From assembly GCA_039621445.1 (NCBI GenBank), contig CP154955.1, positions 17,340,691-17,404,690 of the forward strand: 64,000 bases of DNA, given 5' to 3'. Position 1 is the stretch's first letter. Every line of letters starts with the position of its first letter. This document shows positions 23,395 to 35,085 of this stretch, piece by piece. Source of the DNA: Euglena gracilis (taxonomy: Eukaryota > Euglenida > Euglenophyceae > Euglenales). The notes below the pieces were generated by a model. That model was not told the origin of the DNA and made no database searches. It saw only the letters and a program-made list of their open reading frames with translations. A program made the position numbers and the translations under genes.

Positions 23395-23835
23395 CCACTT
23401 TTGGTTGCTTTTTGACCACTTTGACCACTTTTGACTGCTTTTTGCCCACTTTGACCACTTTTGACTGCTTGTTGACCACTTTTGCCCACATTTGCTGCCT
23501 TTTGACCAATTTTGACTGCTTCTTGACCACTTTTGTTGCTTTTTGCCCACTTTTGCCCATTTCCAACCACCTTTGCAGCTTTTTGATCACTTTTGCCTGC
23601 TTTTTGACCACTTTTGACATCTTTTGTTGCTTTTCGACCACTTTTGCCCACGTGTGCTTTTTGCCCACTTTTGGCCACTGTTGCTGCTTTTTGATCACGT
23701 TCACTTTTTTGCCCACTTTTGCTGCTTTTTGACCACTTTTGCCCACCTTTTTACCACTTTTGCTGCTTTCTGACCACTTTTACCCCACTTTTGCCTGCTT
23801 TTTGACCACTTTTTGACCACTTTTGCTGCTTTTTG
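23395..23835. repeat. Degenerate tandem array, TTTTGACCACTTTTGCTGC type
   Basis: Loose repeats of 24-36 bp built on TTTTTGACCACTTTTG and TTTTTGCCCAC. Shadow ORFs on both strands are repeat artefacts. Confidence 0.85.
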
Positions 23836-23999
23836 CCAGCACAGGATGTGGTGCAGGCCTGTGAGACGGCAACATCGAGTGCAAGTTGCAAGCCTCTTGC
23901 CGGTCAGACAAACAAAATCCAAAACAGTTGTTGTGCTGGAGGGTGGAGGGTGGCACCCTTGCAACAGCAACGGCGTGCATCCACTGCGTCTTGTCTCAT

Positions 24000-24620
24000 T
24001 GCATCTTGTCCAGCATTGCATCTTGTGCAGTGTCTGCATCTTGTACAGCATTTGCATGTTGTCCAGCATCTGCATCTTGTCCATCTGCATCTTGTCCAGT
24101 ATCCGCATCTTGTCTAGCATCTGCATCTTGTCCAGCATCTGCTTCTTGCCTAGCAACTGCATCTTGTCCACCATCTGCATGTTGTCCAGTGTCTGCATCC
24201 GGTTCATCTTGTCCAGCATCGGCATCTTGTCCAGTATCTGCATCTTGTCCAGCATCTGCATCTTATCCAGCATCGGCATCTTGTCCAGCATCTTCATCTT
24301 GTCCAGTGCCTGCATCCGGTTCATCTTGTCCAGCATCGGCATCTTGTCCAGTATCTGCATCTTGTCCAGTGCCTGCATCCAGTTCATCTTGTCCAGCATC
24401 GGCATCTTGTCCAGCATCTGCATCTTGTCCAGTGCCTGCATCCAGTTCATCTTGTCCAGCATCGGCATCTTGTCCAGCATCTGCATCTTGTCCAGTGCCT
24501 GCATCCAGTTCATCTTGTCCAGCATCGGCATCTTGTCCAGCATCTGCATCTTGTCCAGTGCCTGCATCCAGTTCATCTTGTCCAGCATCTGCATCTTGTC
24601 CAGTATCTGTCCAGTATTCA
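24000..24620. repeat. 15-bp minisatellite GCATCTTGTCCAGCA
   Basis: About forty copies of a 15-bp unit (variants GCATCTTGTCCAGTA, GGCATCTTGTCCAGC and a TGCATCCAGTTCATC variant), with a higher-order 60-bp period. Because 15 is a multiple of 3, several frames stay open on both strands, including 312 codons on the minus strand; I do not consider these proteins. Located between two exons of the membrane-protein gene. Confidence 0.95.
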
Positions 24621-25371
24621 TCCGTTGGCTCCTGACCAAGCCAAATTAACCACAAAAACCCCAAAAATGGCCACAAAAAGCCCAAAATTGACCACAAAAA
24701 GCGCCAAAAAACAACCAAAATAATCAAAAATTGCCCAAAAACGCCAACAATGTCCACAAAAGATTGTGAAAAATGACCCAAAATCACCAAAAAGGCGCAA
24801 AATGGCCAAAAATGCCATAAGATCTGCTCAAAAAGGCCCCAATTAGCCCAATGTTTGCCAAATCAGTGATAAATAGCCCCCAAATTAGCAAAAATTGACC
24901 CATAATGGCCAAAATGGGTGTCAAACTGGAGCTTTGTGGGAAAATTATCCCAAAAATGGTTCAATTCTCCAAAATATACAAAAAAAATGCCAGCATCGCC
25001 CAGCATCGGAACCCCACCTCTGGCCTCCAAAAATCCAGCATCGCCCAGCATCGCCCTGCATCGCCCAGCATCGCCCAGCATCAGAGGTGCTTGCTTGTGG
25101 CGTGGAGCAGGCAGAGTCAGAACCTTCGCAGGACGCTTGGTGGGGGGTGTTTTGGGCAGGGAATTTCTTTAGCCGGAGGGCACCCTACCCCCCCTTAGTT
25201 GCACTAAGGCTTCTTGTCTGTTTATGGCCGGCGCCAACTTCGCTTCTGGCCCAGTTTGCTGTGTGGTGAGTGGCCAGGTACCCCTTACACAGTGCTCTTT
25301 CTTTGCTCCGCCTGGCCGGGTGAGCAACCCCGGTGTAATTCTAGCGGTGTAGGGACCCTACCCCCCCCCCT

Positions 25372-25520
25372 GTGTGCACTGTGGCTGTTTTTTTGGTGCC
25401 TTTCTCTTTATCCCTTCTTCTGGCCTGGCGCTGTTGTTCGCCTCTGGCCCGGGGGCAGGGGATCCAGGATCTCTTCTTTCCAGCCAGCAGCTCCGAGCTG
25501 GGCTGCCGACCCCTGTGTGG
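25372..25520. repeat. Dispersed repeat shared with 54.17 and 61.85 kb
   Basis: TGTGTGCACTGTGGCTGT, then CTGGCGCTGTTGTTCGCCTC, recur near 54166-54240. The second half (CCAGCAGCTCCGAGCTGGG) resembles 61868-61900. The left neighbour at 25157 (CAGGGAATTTCTTTAGCC) matches the terminal repeat of the MITE at 57363-57839, so this is probably a truncated relative. Confidence 0.6.
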
Positions 25521-25597
25521 GGGGGTCTGATGAAACAAACACGGGCCAACCCATATTCCATCAGTGGGTCAAATGGGATAAATAGGCGCATTTTCAC

Positions 25598-25815
25598 ATC
25601 CGCAATGCTTTCCCGGAGGGGGCAAACCTCGTCCGGCACCATTCGCAGCGCTCCGACCGTCGCCCCGACGGCGATGGAGCCGAAGAGTTGGGTGGACAGG
25701 TAGAAGTTGAAGCCTGCCTCGGCCAACTGGCGGAACGTCGGCCCCCCGGGCAGCAGCGAGATAAGGAACACCCCGAACGCCACGGAGGAGAACCGGCCCC
25801 AAGCGCCTATGGCCC
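25598..25815 (-). CDS. Unidentified membrane protein, exon with two hydrophobic segments
   Basis: After the acceptor AAAGTCCAG the frame encodes AIGAWGRFSSVAFGVFLISL and then a loop PGGPTFRQLAEAGFNFY. A second membrane segment, QLFGSIAVGATVGALRM, precedes a charged stretch (VPDEVCPLRESIAD) and a GAT|GTGAAA donor. It ends in phase 0, matching the next exon at 22905. GC-ending codons and absence of repeats make it one of the surest exons of this gene. The join to the exon upstream is not resolved because the phase does not match directly; an exon is probably missing between them. Confidence 0.65.
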
Positions 25816-26639
25816 CTGGACTTTGTGTTTATATGACGTTCCGCAGTGCGTGTGGACGAGGGCATGCATACGTGTAAACCCCATGGGAACATGATGGCAG
25901 GTCGTTATCCACACATGGACCTCTTGATTTTCTAGCAATTCAATAATTTGGTATGGGTTTAAGGTTGGGAATGACCTCTGGAAAGCGATTATGGGGAGGG
26001 GGCTCCTGGGTTCGCGCCATGTCGCTCAATATCCAACCATCAAAAAGGAGTTGAAATGATCAAAACTGCGCCAAAAAAAAAAAAGAGCAAAGCTCCCAAA
26101 GTGTGTATAAAGATACAAAAATGACCTGAAACGACCAAAGACAGCCACACACATTGCAAGAAATGCCAAAAATAAATAAAAAGACTGTAAGTGGCCAAAC
26201 TGCCACAAATCTGCTCGTATTTGCCAAATTAGCCCAAAACTCAAATTGGTGGAATTTTGCAATAGGTTGAATGGGGGAAGCGTTATCAAAGAGGGGTTTG
26301 TTCTGGGTGGGGGTGGGGTCAAGGGGATACACGTTGAATGTGCATGATGCACCTATTTACCGGACTTAATTTTTAATGTGACCAGTTGCGGCCAGCAGTT
26401 GGAAGACAATGGTGTGGAAAAGGACACCATTCTGATTGGGAGGGTTTGCAAAAAAGGACCCCAATAACCTTCAGAACATCATTACACGTTGAGATGCAAC
26501 ACAAAATCGTTCTGTTGTGACGGTTGCCGTGTTGAAACGACATTTGCAAGCAAAATTAGCTGGGTAACGGGGATGTGCTAAGGATACACATTTTCTCCAA
26601 TCTTCAAATCAAATTTACAAATCACTTCCCACAGAAGAG

Positions 26640-26647
26640 ATGCAAGT

Positions 26648-26682
<35 letters not shown>

Positions 26683-26815
26683 CGTGTGTGTGTGTGTGTG
26701 TGCGCGCGCGCGCGTGTGGGGGTGTGTTGTGTGTGTGCGTGTGCATGCGTGTGTGTGTGTTTGGTATTGTATGCATGGGTGTGTGTGTGGATGTGTGACG
26801 TGCGGGTGTGGGTTC
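26640..26815. repeat. GT/GC microsatellite
   Basis: A (GT)n tract with interspersed GC and GTGC units. Cys/Val-rich and His/Thr-rich frames over it are artefacts. Confidence 0.95.
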
Positions 26816-26839
26816 GCGCGCATCTGTGACACAAATCAA

Positions 26840-26985
26840 CTGGCATCGGCCATTCCAGAGACTCTTGAAAAGAACCAACGCTTCAGGGCCCCCTTGACCC
26901 AGTCCAAGGGAGTAGGAATAGGCATCGCCTTCAGCTTTCGGGCTGGAGGCAGAGACGAACGGCTTGGACTGCCAGGCAACCCCAC
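26840..26985 (-). CDS. Coding-like segment, frame uncertain
   Basis: All three minus-strand frames are long-open here, two with protein-like sequence: SPKAEGDAYSYSLGLGQGG followed by PEALVLFKSLWNGRC, and MAAAQVVGLPGSPSRSSLPP. A plus-strand frame is also open. The position between exons at 27695 and 25815 of the membrane-protein gene, and the GC-rich non-repetitive sequence, suggest the missing exon of that gene, but the splice sites are not clear. Confidence 0.35.
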
Positions 26986-27599
26986 CACTTGGGCGGCCGC
27001 CATTTAACGAGAATATCTGGGGTTCATTTATTCTGTGTCTGGAGCATTGTGTTTAGCTTTTTGGAATTTTCCATGTTTTTGGTCCTGGAATTTGGGTTTC
27101 TGATCTTTATGCTTGAAGTCGGAGTGTGTTTTGTTCACAATTCTCTTAAAAATTCTTATATAATTAAGAAATTTTGCATGCAATTTTCGTGGGAATGCCT
27201 GTGACGCTTTTCCTTGCAACTTCTCCTGCGTCGGTTCATCTGGTGTGTCCCTTCCTGCATCATGCTGAGTGGACCAGGCTTGATGGCTGGCACTGATCCA
27301 GTGGACTTACTGCAAAACCGGGGTAACTGAGCTGATATGCAAGAAAAGATGTGCTGGTCACACCCTTTGATCAGAACAGGCTCATGCTCAACATTGCACC
27401 CCAGGAGTGCCCATCTGAGTGGCAACTTTCCAGGGGGCAAATCGCGACCCCACGAAATTTCAAAACTGCCTTTTTCTTGCGTGGTGATGAATAGAAATGC
27501 TGTTGAACACCATGGATTCTGCCGAAAAATGCATGTTGCAAAAAAAATAAAATTGACAAATCAGACGCCTGTCGCCCCCTGGCCTGGTCTGGGGCGAGC

Positions 27600-27695
27600 T
27601 CCGTGAGCTGCCCAAAGAAGAACTCGTCGGAGATGGGGACGGACTTGTAATTGAGGAGCAGCAGCACTAGGGGGCCCATCGTCTCCGAAACTTTG
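27600..27695 (-). CDS. Unidentified membrane protein, exon
   Basis: It follows a strong acceptor (CTACTCTCCTACAG) and joins in phase 2 to the previous exon. It encodes KVSETMGPLVLLLLNYK and then SVPISDEFFFGQLTELAP, one hydrophobic segment followed by an acidic loop. The 3' end is uncertain: a GACCAGG nonconventional-type start, or GTCTGA slightly downstream at about 27570. Confidence 0.55.
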
Positions 27696-28093
27696 CTGTA
27701 GGAGAGTAGAGGCTGGAGGGAGTGGCCAGGGGTGGCTGTGTGCATTCTGCAGAGTCGAGTGTTTGGCTGAGCGGACCGGACACCTCTTCTGGGTTCAGCC
27801 CAAAATCGTTCATTTTTACGCACATGAACAAAATATGCACACACAAATAATTCGTGATTTGTCAGCGTTGAAGGTAAATACTGGGAAACCAACTCTCCCC
27901 TTGTTGCAATGGTCACAGCAACAGATGTATTGCATCTGCTTCAACTTTCGCATTTGGATTTGTTTGTTGGGAATTGTGTCCTTCCCAAACATGCCAGCTC
28001 TCTCTGGAACAAGCAAACAGCAGTTAACTGGGTGCTTTCTTCTGTGCAAAAAAATAGTTGCCTTGGCACCTATAGATATTGCCCTTCCCACAC

Positions 28094-28308
28094 TGGTGAA
28101 TATGCTCTTGTGTGAAAACTACGATGTAGAGGCAGTGGGCCCACAGCACAGCACACCACATCATAGTGAAGGCCCCGGGGACCCGGTTGCCGATGCCCGC
28201 CCCCGTGACCGCATCGATCAGACCAATGATGCTGGCGAACGGCAGCCACAGGATGAAGACCACCAAGTAGATGGCCTGGGGGACTGCCTCTGCCGCATGC
28301 AAAATGGG
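28094..28308 (-). CDS. Unidentified membrane protein, exon with two hydrophobic segments
   Basis: The acceptor TGCATTTCCCCCAG is excellent. The peptide begins PILHAAEAVPQ, crosses the membrane with IYLVVFILWLPFASIIGLI, has a loop DAVTGAGIGNRVPG and a second segment FTMMWCAVLWAHCLYIVVF. A CA|GTGTGG donor in phase 2 matches the following exon at 27695. The product appears to be a polytopic membrane protein of several hundred residues. I do not recognise a family; transporter or scaffold roles are equally open. Confidence 0.65.
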
Positions 28309-28378
28309 CTGGGGGAAATGCAGAGGTGCGACCCTTGGGCCAATTTGACTTGTGAAATTCGAACCGAATTATCAGGGA

Positions 28379-28379
<1 letters not shown>

Positions 28380-28440
<61 letters not shown>

Positions 28441-28510
28441 GCAACAACAACAACAACAACAATAATAATAATAATGATAATTATGATGACGATAGGGATA
28501 ATAATAATTA
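28380..28510. repeat. (AAT)n microsatellite with AAC interruption
   Basis: A run of about nineteen AAT units, several AAC units, then degenerate AAT/ATG units. Confidence 0.97.
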
Positions 28511-28784
28511 TTATTATATGTATATAACAACCTCCCCTGAGGACCAACTTTGGACACCCAAAAAATAAACCCCCCACCGAATGGGGATTTCTTTTGAAGA
28601 CTGGGGAAGGGCCCCCCACACACCCAAATGGGGTTGCAGGGGACCCAGTTTTTGGGGGGTCACTGTTGAGGTCATTTTTTCCCTGGCGAAAACAGAGGCC
28701 ACGACAGCCCGACTCCAACCCCCCCAGGGGGTCTGGCATATACAGATATACCCACATACAGACAGACATGCACACCAAACACAA

Positions 28785-28880
28785 ACACACCCACCCACCC
28801 ACCCACCCACCCACCCAAGTAAAAACCCACCCACCCACCCACCCACCCACCCACCCACCCACCCACCCACCCACCCACCG
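28785..28880. repeat. (ACCC)n microsatellite
   Basis: Two blocks of pure ACCC repeats separated by AAGTAAAA. Plus-strand Pro/Thr-His and minus-strand Gly-Trp frames here are artefacts. Confidence 0.97.
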
Positions 28881-29342
28881 ACACACAGACATACCCACCT
28901 ACCCTTCCCATCCAAGGGGGTTCAATCCTGGAAAAAAAAACCACCCTGCCTCTCATTTGCACTTTTTGTGGCATGTCCATCCCCCTGGTAACATGTTGCC
29001 CCAGAAAAATCGGTGCTTTGCTGGCAGTCTCCTGCCACAAACCAGGAATACCCTTCCTTTGGCTCCAACAACAAACAAGCCAACACCGGACAACACCGAA
29101 CAAAGCTGTTGCCCAGATGGCTCGCATTTTCAGCAGAACTTTTGAAGACAAAAAAAACACACTTTTAAAAAAACCAAAACATGAAACAGCGAAAGGAGTT
29201 ACGCAAACTGACCGCCGACCAGAACATTCCTATTGGGACAACTTCATCCACCTTCCCCTCACTCATCCTTCTGGTTCCATAATTTTGCGGTGTTGTGTGT
29301 CAGGATTTGTCGCTGGAGGTGCTTGCTCAGAATTCAACTCAC

Positions 29343-29458
29343 AACGCCTTCAGGGATGTGCTCAAGAGGCATGCCCCGCCTCCAGCAAACACCTGGAAGA
29401 ACACCTTAGCATACTTCTTGACTAGCGCCTGGAAGGACTTGCTCTGGGATGTGTGCAC
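29343..29458 (-). CDS. Possible exon of the membrane-protein gene
   Basis: The frame reads VHTSQSKSFQALVKKYAKVF then FQVFAGGGACLLSTSLKAL. It ends at a consensus GTGAGT donor and starts at a CTG-plus-5 nonconventional-type boundary. It shares the pattern FxQVFxxG with the frame at 30309-30150. The plus strand is also open here (DVLKRHAPPPANTWKN), so the strand is not certain. Confidence 0.35.
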
Positions 29459-29610
29459 CCTCGCAGGGCAGACTGCACGCCAAAGCAACCCGCACTGCCA
29501 TGTGCATTCCTGATCCCCTCCCCCCCCCAGATGTCACTGTCACCAGCTGGGCCTGAACGGAATACCGTGATTAGGGACTGCCACAACTCATGGGCAGGGG
29601 GAGTAATGAC

Positions 29611-30073
29611 CAGGGGTTTTTTTTATAAGACCGAGGGCCCCCCCCACCCACCAACCGGCCCCCCCCCAGGGGGGGGGTCCCGGGGATCCCAACCCGCTTT
29701 CCTCCGAAAAGACCAAAAATCGCGAAAAATGCTAAAAAAAACAGCACCTTTTCAAAAAAAAATCGGCGCTTTTGGCGCTGAAAAATATATCCGCGTGTGT
29801 GCAACGTTGCCTGTAGTCACTTTGAAAAGTGGGCGCAATGCCATCCACACACCATCATTTTTGGTGCCAGAAGCAAAGACATCTGATTTGGGTTACAGTT
29901 CAATGAATAATTGCAAGAATTGCGAATATCATTTTCGTGCTTCTGAGTCTTCGGTGTTTGGTGCCTATACAAAACCATCCATCTGCTGAGATCAGGTCCC
30001 CCCGGGGGAGCCCCCCAGAGGGGGGGGGCTCAGCCGGACCCACCCGGGGTCCAAGGGTTAAAAAAAAACCCTG
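29611..30073. mobile_element. hAT-type MITE (CAGGGGTTTT), TSD GTAATGAC/GTGATGAC
   Basis: The left end is CAGGGGTTTTTTTTATAAG and the right end AAAAAAAACCCTG, with 8-bp duplications differing by one base. The interior has C/G runs and a TCGGCGC-TTTT-GGCGCTGAAAA hairpin. It resembles the element at 42677-42919 at both ends. Confidence 0.8.
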
Positions 30074-30149
30074 GTGATGACATATGTCAAGAAGGTGACT
30101 GTGGGGGGGATTCACTGCATTTTTTTTGCACTGCATTCAACCCTGGGCC

Positions 30150-30309
30150 CCCGCTTGCACGCCAGCTAGCAGTCCCTCCCCGAACACCTGGAGGAAGCGC
30201 TGAAGCCAGGGGATCCTTTCCCGTGCAGGGAACTTTGAAAGGCGATGAAGATTATTCTCTGTGTTGATGGATAGACGATCGGCTGGAATGCGATGAACCT
30301 TGACCTCCA
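30150..30309 (-). CDS. Possible exon of the membrane-protein gene
   Basis: After the acceptor GTCTTCACAG the frame reads VEVKVHRIPADRLSIN then FPARERIPWLQRFLQ, with a possible CAG|GTGTTC donor at 30188. It may continue as VFGEGLLAGVQAGAQ to 30150. No plus-strand frame competes. It is not recognised. It is assigned to the same gene by strand and spacing only. Confidence 0.4.
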
Positions 30310-32261
30310 CTGTGAAGACTTCTGATTTTTTTATGGAACTCTGGCTTAGGTCAAAACAACCTGCATCCCACGATGTGCGGCTACTCTGGGAGCATCCCTT
30401 GCACCTCCATTTGGTCCACCTCTGGTTTGTTGGGTTCTGGTTGCTGATAGATCGACTCAACCACCACCAGTAACCAACGATAACCCAACCACAGGACAGA
30501 AAGCACATCGTCACAAGAAATAGAAAGGGGAGCAGTCAAGCTTTCAGGGACCGCCCATTGATGATGCTGAAACGCTGATGAATATTAACATCTGAGGTCG
30601 ACCTGACCACCCTCCTAACCAAGGCTGACCTGCTCACACCTGAGGTCGACACTGACCGAATACCTCCCTCCCGCCTGGGAGATCAGTTCTACCAGTCAAA
30701 CTCGGGAGGGGGGAATTTCCGGCCAAAGCGGCGCATCCATGGTATGGTCATCCTTTTAACCCCATTACCAAAATGGAGCCTTGGGGGGGGGGGGTTGGAA
30801 AATAATGCCTGGTGGGATGCCATGGATTCCGGCCGATGCCATCGCTGGAGGAAGTTGGACACACGTCGCAGGAGAAGCCGATGCAGAGGGAAGGGGCGAA
30901 CGCTGCGGGGCGAAGGGCAATCGGCATTGGACAGTCTGCATTCTGAAAGGCAATCTGCATTTCTGGCAGACACCACTTTTTCTGGCAGGCAAGCTTCAAA
31001 CTCTGGGGGGCAGGGCAGGGCTGTTCGGGAAGGCCTGACGGGCGGGGGGGGGGGTCCACCCCAGGGCTCAGATGAAGGGCAAGTGGGGTGGGATGGTGGT
31101 GTGGTCCAGGAGAGGGGGAGGTGGGGGACGCACCCCCCCCCCTGTACTGTGGCGGGACCTCCTGGATTGATTTTCCGACCGGCGCGAAGCGCTGGCATCG
31201 GAATACCTATCCCGGGGATCGCAATGGGAGCCCCGGACGAAAAAAATTGCCACCCAAAGTCGGCCAAAAATGCCATTTTGGCCACTTCCCGGACAAAAGT
31301 TTTTCAAAATGCCAAAAATTTTGTCACAAAGGGCCTGAAGGAAGATTTGACCTTTTGGGGGGGGGGTCCCAGGTACCTGCCCCCGGGCAGGGCTGTACGG
31401 GAAGCTGGCAGGTGGTGGTCGTACCCCCCCCACACGGGAGGTGGGTGGATCAACCTCCCCCCACCCACCATGGCACCCACTCAAAGAAAATTCCTTCGGC
31501 GAAAGCCTGGTAGGGGCAGAACATTGCAGGAAAACTGCAGATATCAATCCTCCCCGGAATTAGTGGACTTCGGGTTCATCCCCAGTTCTTCGTAATTATG
31601 CGTATGTTGACAAAGCAAATCACATTTCCACTGGAAGTGCATACCTGCGAGATTGCTTATCTTCCCTGGAGGGAGGGGCAACTGGTGTCAAAAGCATTCA
31701 TAAAATTAAGGGGAAACGGGTGGAAACACTGCAAAATTCCTTCATTACTCCCCCCCATTTCTAAGCACCAGAAAAGATGGGCAAGAACCGAAGGGGAAAT
31801 TTTTGACTGCAAAAAAAAAATCCGGCGCTTTGCGCCGAAAAAGAAAAATCCCCCTTATTTTGGTGGTCCCCTGTTGCACTTACAAGCACTTGGATGCAAC
31901 AATATCTCACCAAACCAGGCTTCGGAATTTTCCAAGATTTCGAGAAATTTCTCTGAGATGCGCACACAAAACAAGCCTCCCCGAGAAGATGACCGCGAAG
32001 ATGGGAAAGAACTGGGTGGCGGTGCTTAGACAAGGGCGGTGCTTAGACAGGGGGGGGATTATTCTCTTTGCCAGCCATCCACATGTGTCAACCTTGGGGG
32101 AAAAACATACACAATGAACAAAGAATGTGCAAAATTTGAGAGAAAAAGCAGGAAAAATCACGGAAAAAAAATGCAAAAATTACCCAAAACGTGCAAAAAT
32201 GTAAAACCAACCTGACCACTAAAAATATTCAGCGGAAGAAATGACCAAGCCCCATCAATCA

Positions 32262-32760
32262 GAGGCCAAAACTGTGCCGAAAATTGTGATCCCGCAGGGA
32301 TTTGACTCAACTTCGCTGCTGGGAGTGAACTGGAGAGTGCATGGTCCACCAGGTGAACCAACCGTCGCTTTGGGGGGGAGTTGGAGGCAAACTGTACGAC
32401 ACCATGGATGTCATAATGTAAAAAGAAAACAGCCACGTGAAGTCCAAAGTGGCGTCCCTTTGGATGTGCCCGGGGTAGGGGCCTGAGGCAGCCTTCCCCC
32501 ACCCCCCTTCCCCTCTCCCCCCACCCCCTTCCCCGCTCCCCAATAACAAAATCCTTTTGTGTGAACAAATTTTGGCAGACATGAGTGTCAGTAGCAAATG
32601 GGTAAACGGAGAGGAAAAATCAGGAGGACGTGGCATTTTTGTGGGAAATGGATAAAAGGTGTGGAACAAGTTTGGCGGAAATGGCATATGTAGCAAACGG
32701 GCGAACGGTGTCGGCAATGCGGACATGGCATTTTTGTGGCAAATGGGGCCGTGTGATGGG
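32262..32760. repeat. Dispersed repeat, copy 1
   Basis: A long interspersed repeat whose segments (GGTGAACCAACCGTCGC, AAGTCCAAAGTGGCGTCC, TGTGCCCGGGG, CCCCGCTCCCCAATAACAA, and GTTTGGCGGAAATGGC arrays) recur in order at 58318-58930. Purpose unknown; probably a decayed transposon. Confidence 0.7.
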
Positions 32761-33052
32761 GGCAAAATAGTTTTCTTCGTGTGGGGGGTGTGGCATGTTG
32801 GAGTGAAACCACAATTTAAATTTTTGTGGGGGTGTGGGGCAAACCTGGAAAAAAGAGTCGTGGGGTGGGGATGGGGACAGAAACCCCCCAAAAAAGTTGT
32901 TTCCGTTGCTTCCGTTTGTTATTTCCTTTCTTGCAGGGGGGTGTGGGGGTGAAAAAAATACAAACCCCGTAGGGGGGTTCCGGTGCAGGGGGGTTTGGGG
33001 GGTCAACTTGTGAAAGGATTTCTTTTGCTTTTCAGACGTGGCCTGTTTACAA

Positions 33053-33130
33053 AATTGGTCACCTACGAGGAGGCTCTACAGAGCCTCCACAGAGGCTCCC
33101 AGGTAGCCAGCCTCTATGGAGGCTGAGGTA
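33053..33130. repeat. GAGGCTCC palindromic repeat, isolated copy
   Basis: Contains GGAGGCTCTACAGAGCCTCC and flanking GGTAACC words, the same family as the arrays at 57050-57235 and 59425-59690. Confidence 0.7.
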
Positions 33131-34394
33131 ACCAAAAATTACGATTCCACATTTGATCCAATATTCAGAACATTAAAAATGCATGAATGACATTGGCTAG
33201 GGCTAGAAATTTGGACTGCCCAGCTACCCTCTGGGGGGTGGACAGTAGTACTGTACTGGGGGGCACAATTAGACCCTTGGGGGGGCTAACTGTGCCAGGC
33301 AGGGCTGGGCCAAAACTGGACAATTGCCCAAAGATGACCTACAAAATACAGTTTTGAAGTTCGACAAACCCAAAAAAAACTCCCAAAAAGCCCCCAAAAC
33401 ACCATTTTTGGCTATCCAGCAAAAGGGCTCCTAGCTGGGCTTGTGGCATCAGCACCCCCCCCAGGGTGCTGATGCGGCTGGGCTGGGCCAAAATCAGGCT
33501 GGGTGCAGCACCTCCCGGGGGGGGGGGTCTACAAAACCTTGAAGAGATGTATGACTCAAATCTTCCTTGTGCACAGTATGCAGAAAAGGGGGATTTGAGA
33601 GAAAGAAGGATTTCAAAGATAATTGCGAATAATTGCAGATGCTGATGCCTCCAGAACAATACCTTCCACAATTGGGCTGCACAAATGCACAGGTCACACA
33701 ACAAAAGAGTACCATGTACAGCAGGCATGTGGTAAGGTGCAGTGTTGTCTGGGCGGTGCGTTCCAAAATGAAAGCAAGGATGAGTGCAAGAAGAAAAAAG
33801 CACCGTCTTAGGAAGCGCCAGCATCCAATGGCATGTTACCCTCTGCGCCGACTGGCAGCGAGCACCAGCAAAAACAGAATGAGAAAATTCTCTTCCCTGT
33901 GGTAAAATAGCTTCCCTCTGCCCCAACATGTGAGAAACTTGTGGGGATATAAACCTTTCCATGGAATCTTGTCCTTTGGTCCACACACACGGCATGCCAC
34001 TGTTCCGTGGACGTGTCGTTGACACAGGGTATCAACGACACGCTACATCAACGGAACCGGACTATTTTATGGACAGCTAACCTCTTCTGTGATTTGGCGC
34101 GCCATTTGGACCAAACATCGGACCAAAATTTCAAATTTGAGAGAAAAAGCATTTCATATTATTATTTCTATATGACTACACCCCAATTATCAGAGTCTGA
34201 TAATTGGGGTCAAATGAAATTTGTCACCACAGGAGGGTTTCAAATTCCTTAGCAGAGCTTTCCCATGAAAAAAAAATGAAAAAAGGTCCTGAAAATGCGC
34301 CATTGATGAGTGTATGCATCAATGATATGCCGTGGTAGCATAAGGGGGGGGGGGCGGAGGTCTCTAAATGAGGTGTTGGTGGAGGTACAGATCA

Positions 34395-34490
34395 GGGGCA
34401 GGTAGATATTCCGGTCGGCCGAAAATTTTTATTCCGGGGTTTTATTCCGGATTATTCCAGGATATTCCGGTTCATTCCGGTCAATTTCTG
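34395..34490. repeat. ATTCCGG minisatellite
   Basis: Short repeats of TATTCCGGNTT; the same word forms a longer block at 36893-36975. Confidence 0.8.
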
Positions 34491-35085
34491 TCTGAATGGA
34501 CTTAGTATTTTTTTTGAAATACAATTGGGCTGAGGCTCACCCGGGCTTCAGGATAGGAATGCATTGGTTGCCCAGCCCCACCAAATGGTCACTTTGCACT
34601 TGGTGATGCTGGTCTGCGCACCACAACAGACCCCCGCCTTTTCGGGAAACATCCGCTGATAAAGATTGGTGCTCAGGGTTTTCTGTTAAGGCAGGTCCCT
34701 GGCACCGCTTTCTTTTTTCTCCTGCTTCTTCCCAAAAATTATCCTGCCGAGTGCTAATTGCGTCTTCCAACGTGCACCACAACGAGTGATATCAACTTTG
34801 GCACGAAGAACATGGCTTCTGCCAAACATAAAGGCAGGGGGGGGGGATGCGCTGGACGGCACTCGGAAGAAATGCGCAAAAAATGCGCAAAAAAATGCGC
34901 AAAAAAAATGCGCTGAGTTTGTGACATTCCTAAGGGAAAAAGGACTTGGAAAAAATTCCAACAGTAAACCCAAAATTAAACCAAAATCACCAAAAAGAGC
35001 TGAAATGAAGGCATTTTGGCCAAAAAATGCATGACCAAGGCGTCACTCTCCGTTCACCATAACCAACAATGTCAGCCATGGTGCC

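Noticed and set aside
24000-24620. CRISPR-like array
   Set aside because: Units are contiguous without unique spacers, and the setting is eukaryotic; it is a minisatellite.
23701-24639. 312-codon minus-strand ORF (and long plus-strand ORFs) rich in LDKMQM
   Set aside because: Product of a 15-bp satellite; unit length divisible by three keeps many frames open. No unique sequence.
31060-31510. MITE ending AAAGCCTG at 31511
   Set aside because: Right end looks typical, but no left end with the expected GTAGGGGC duplication was located.
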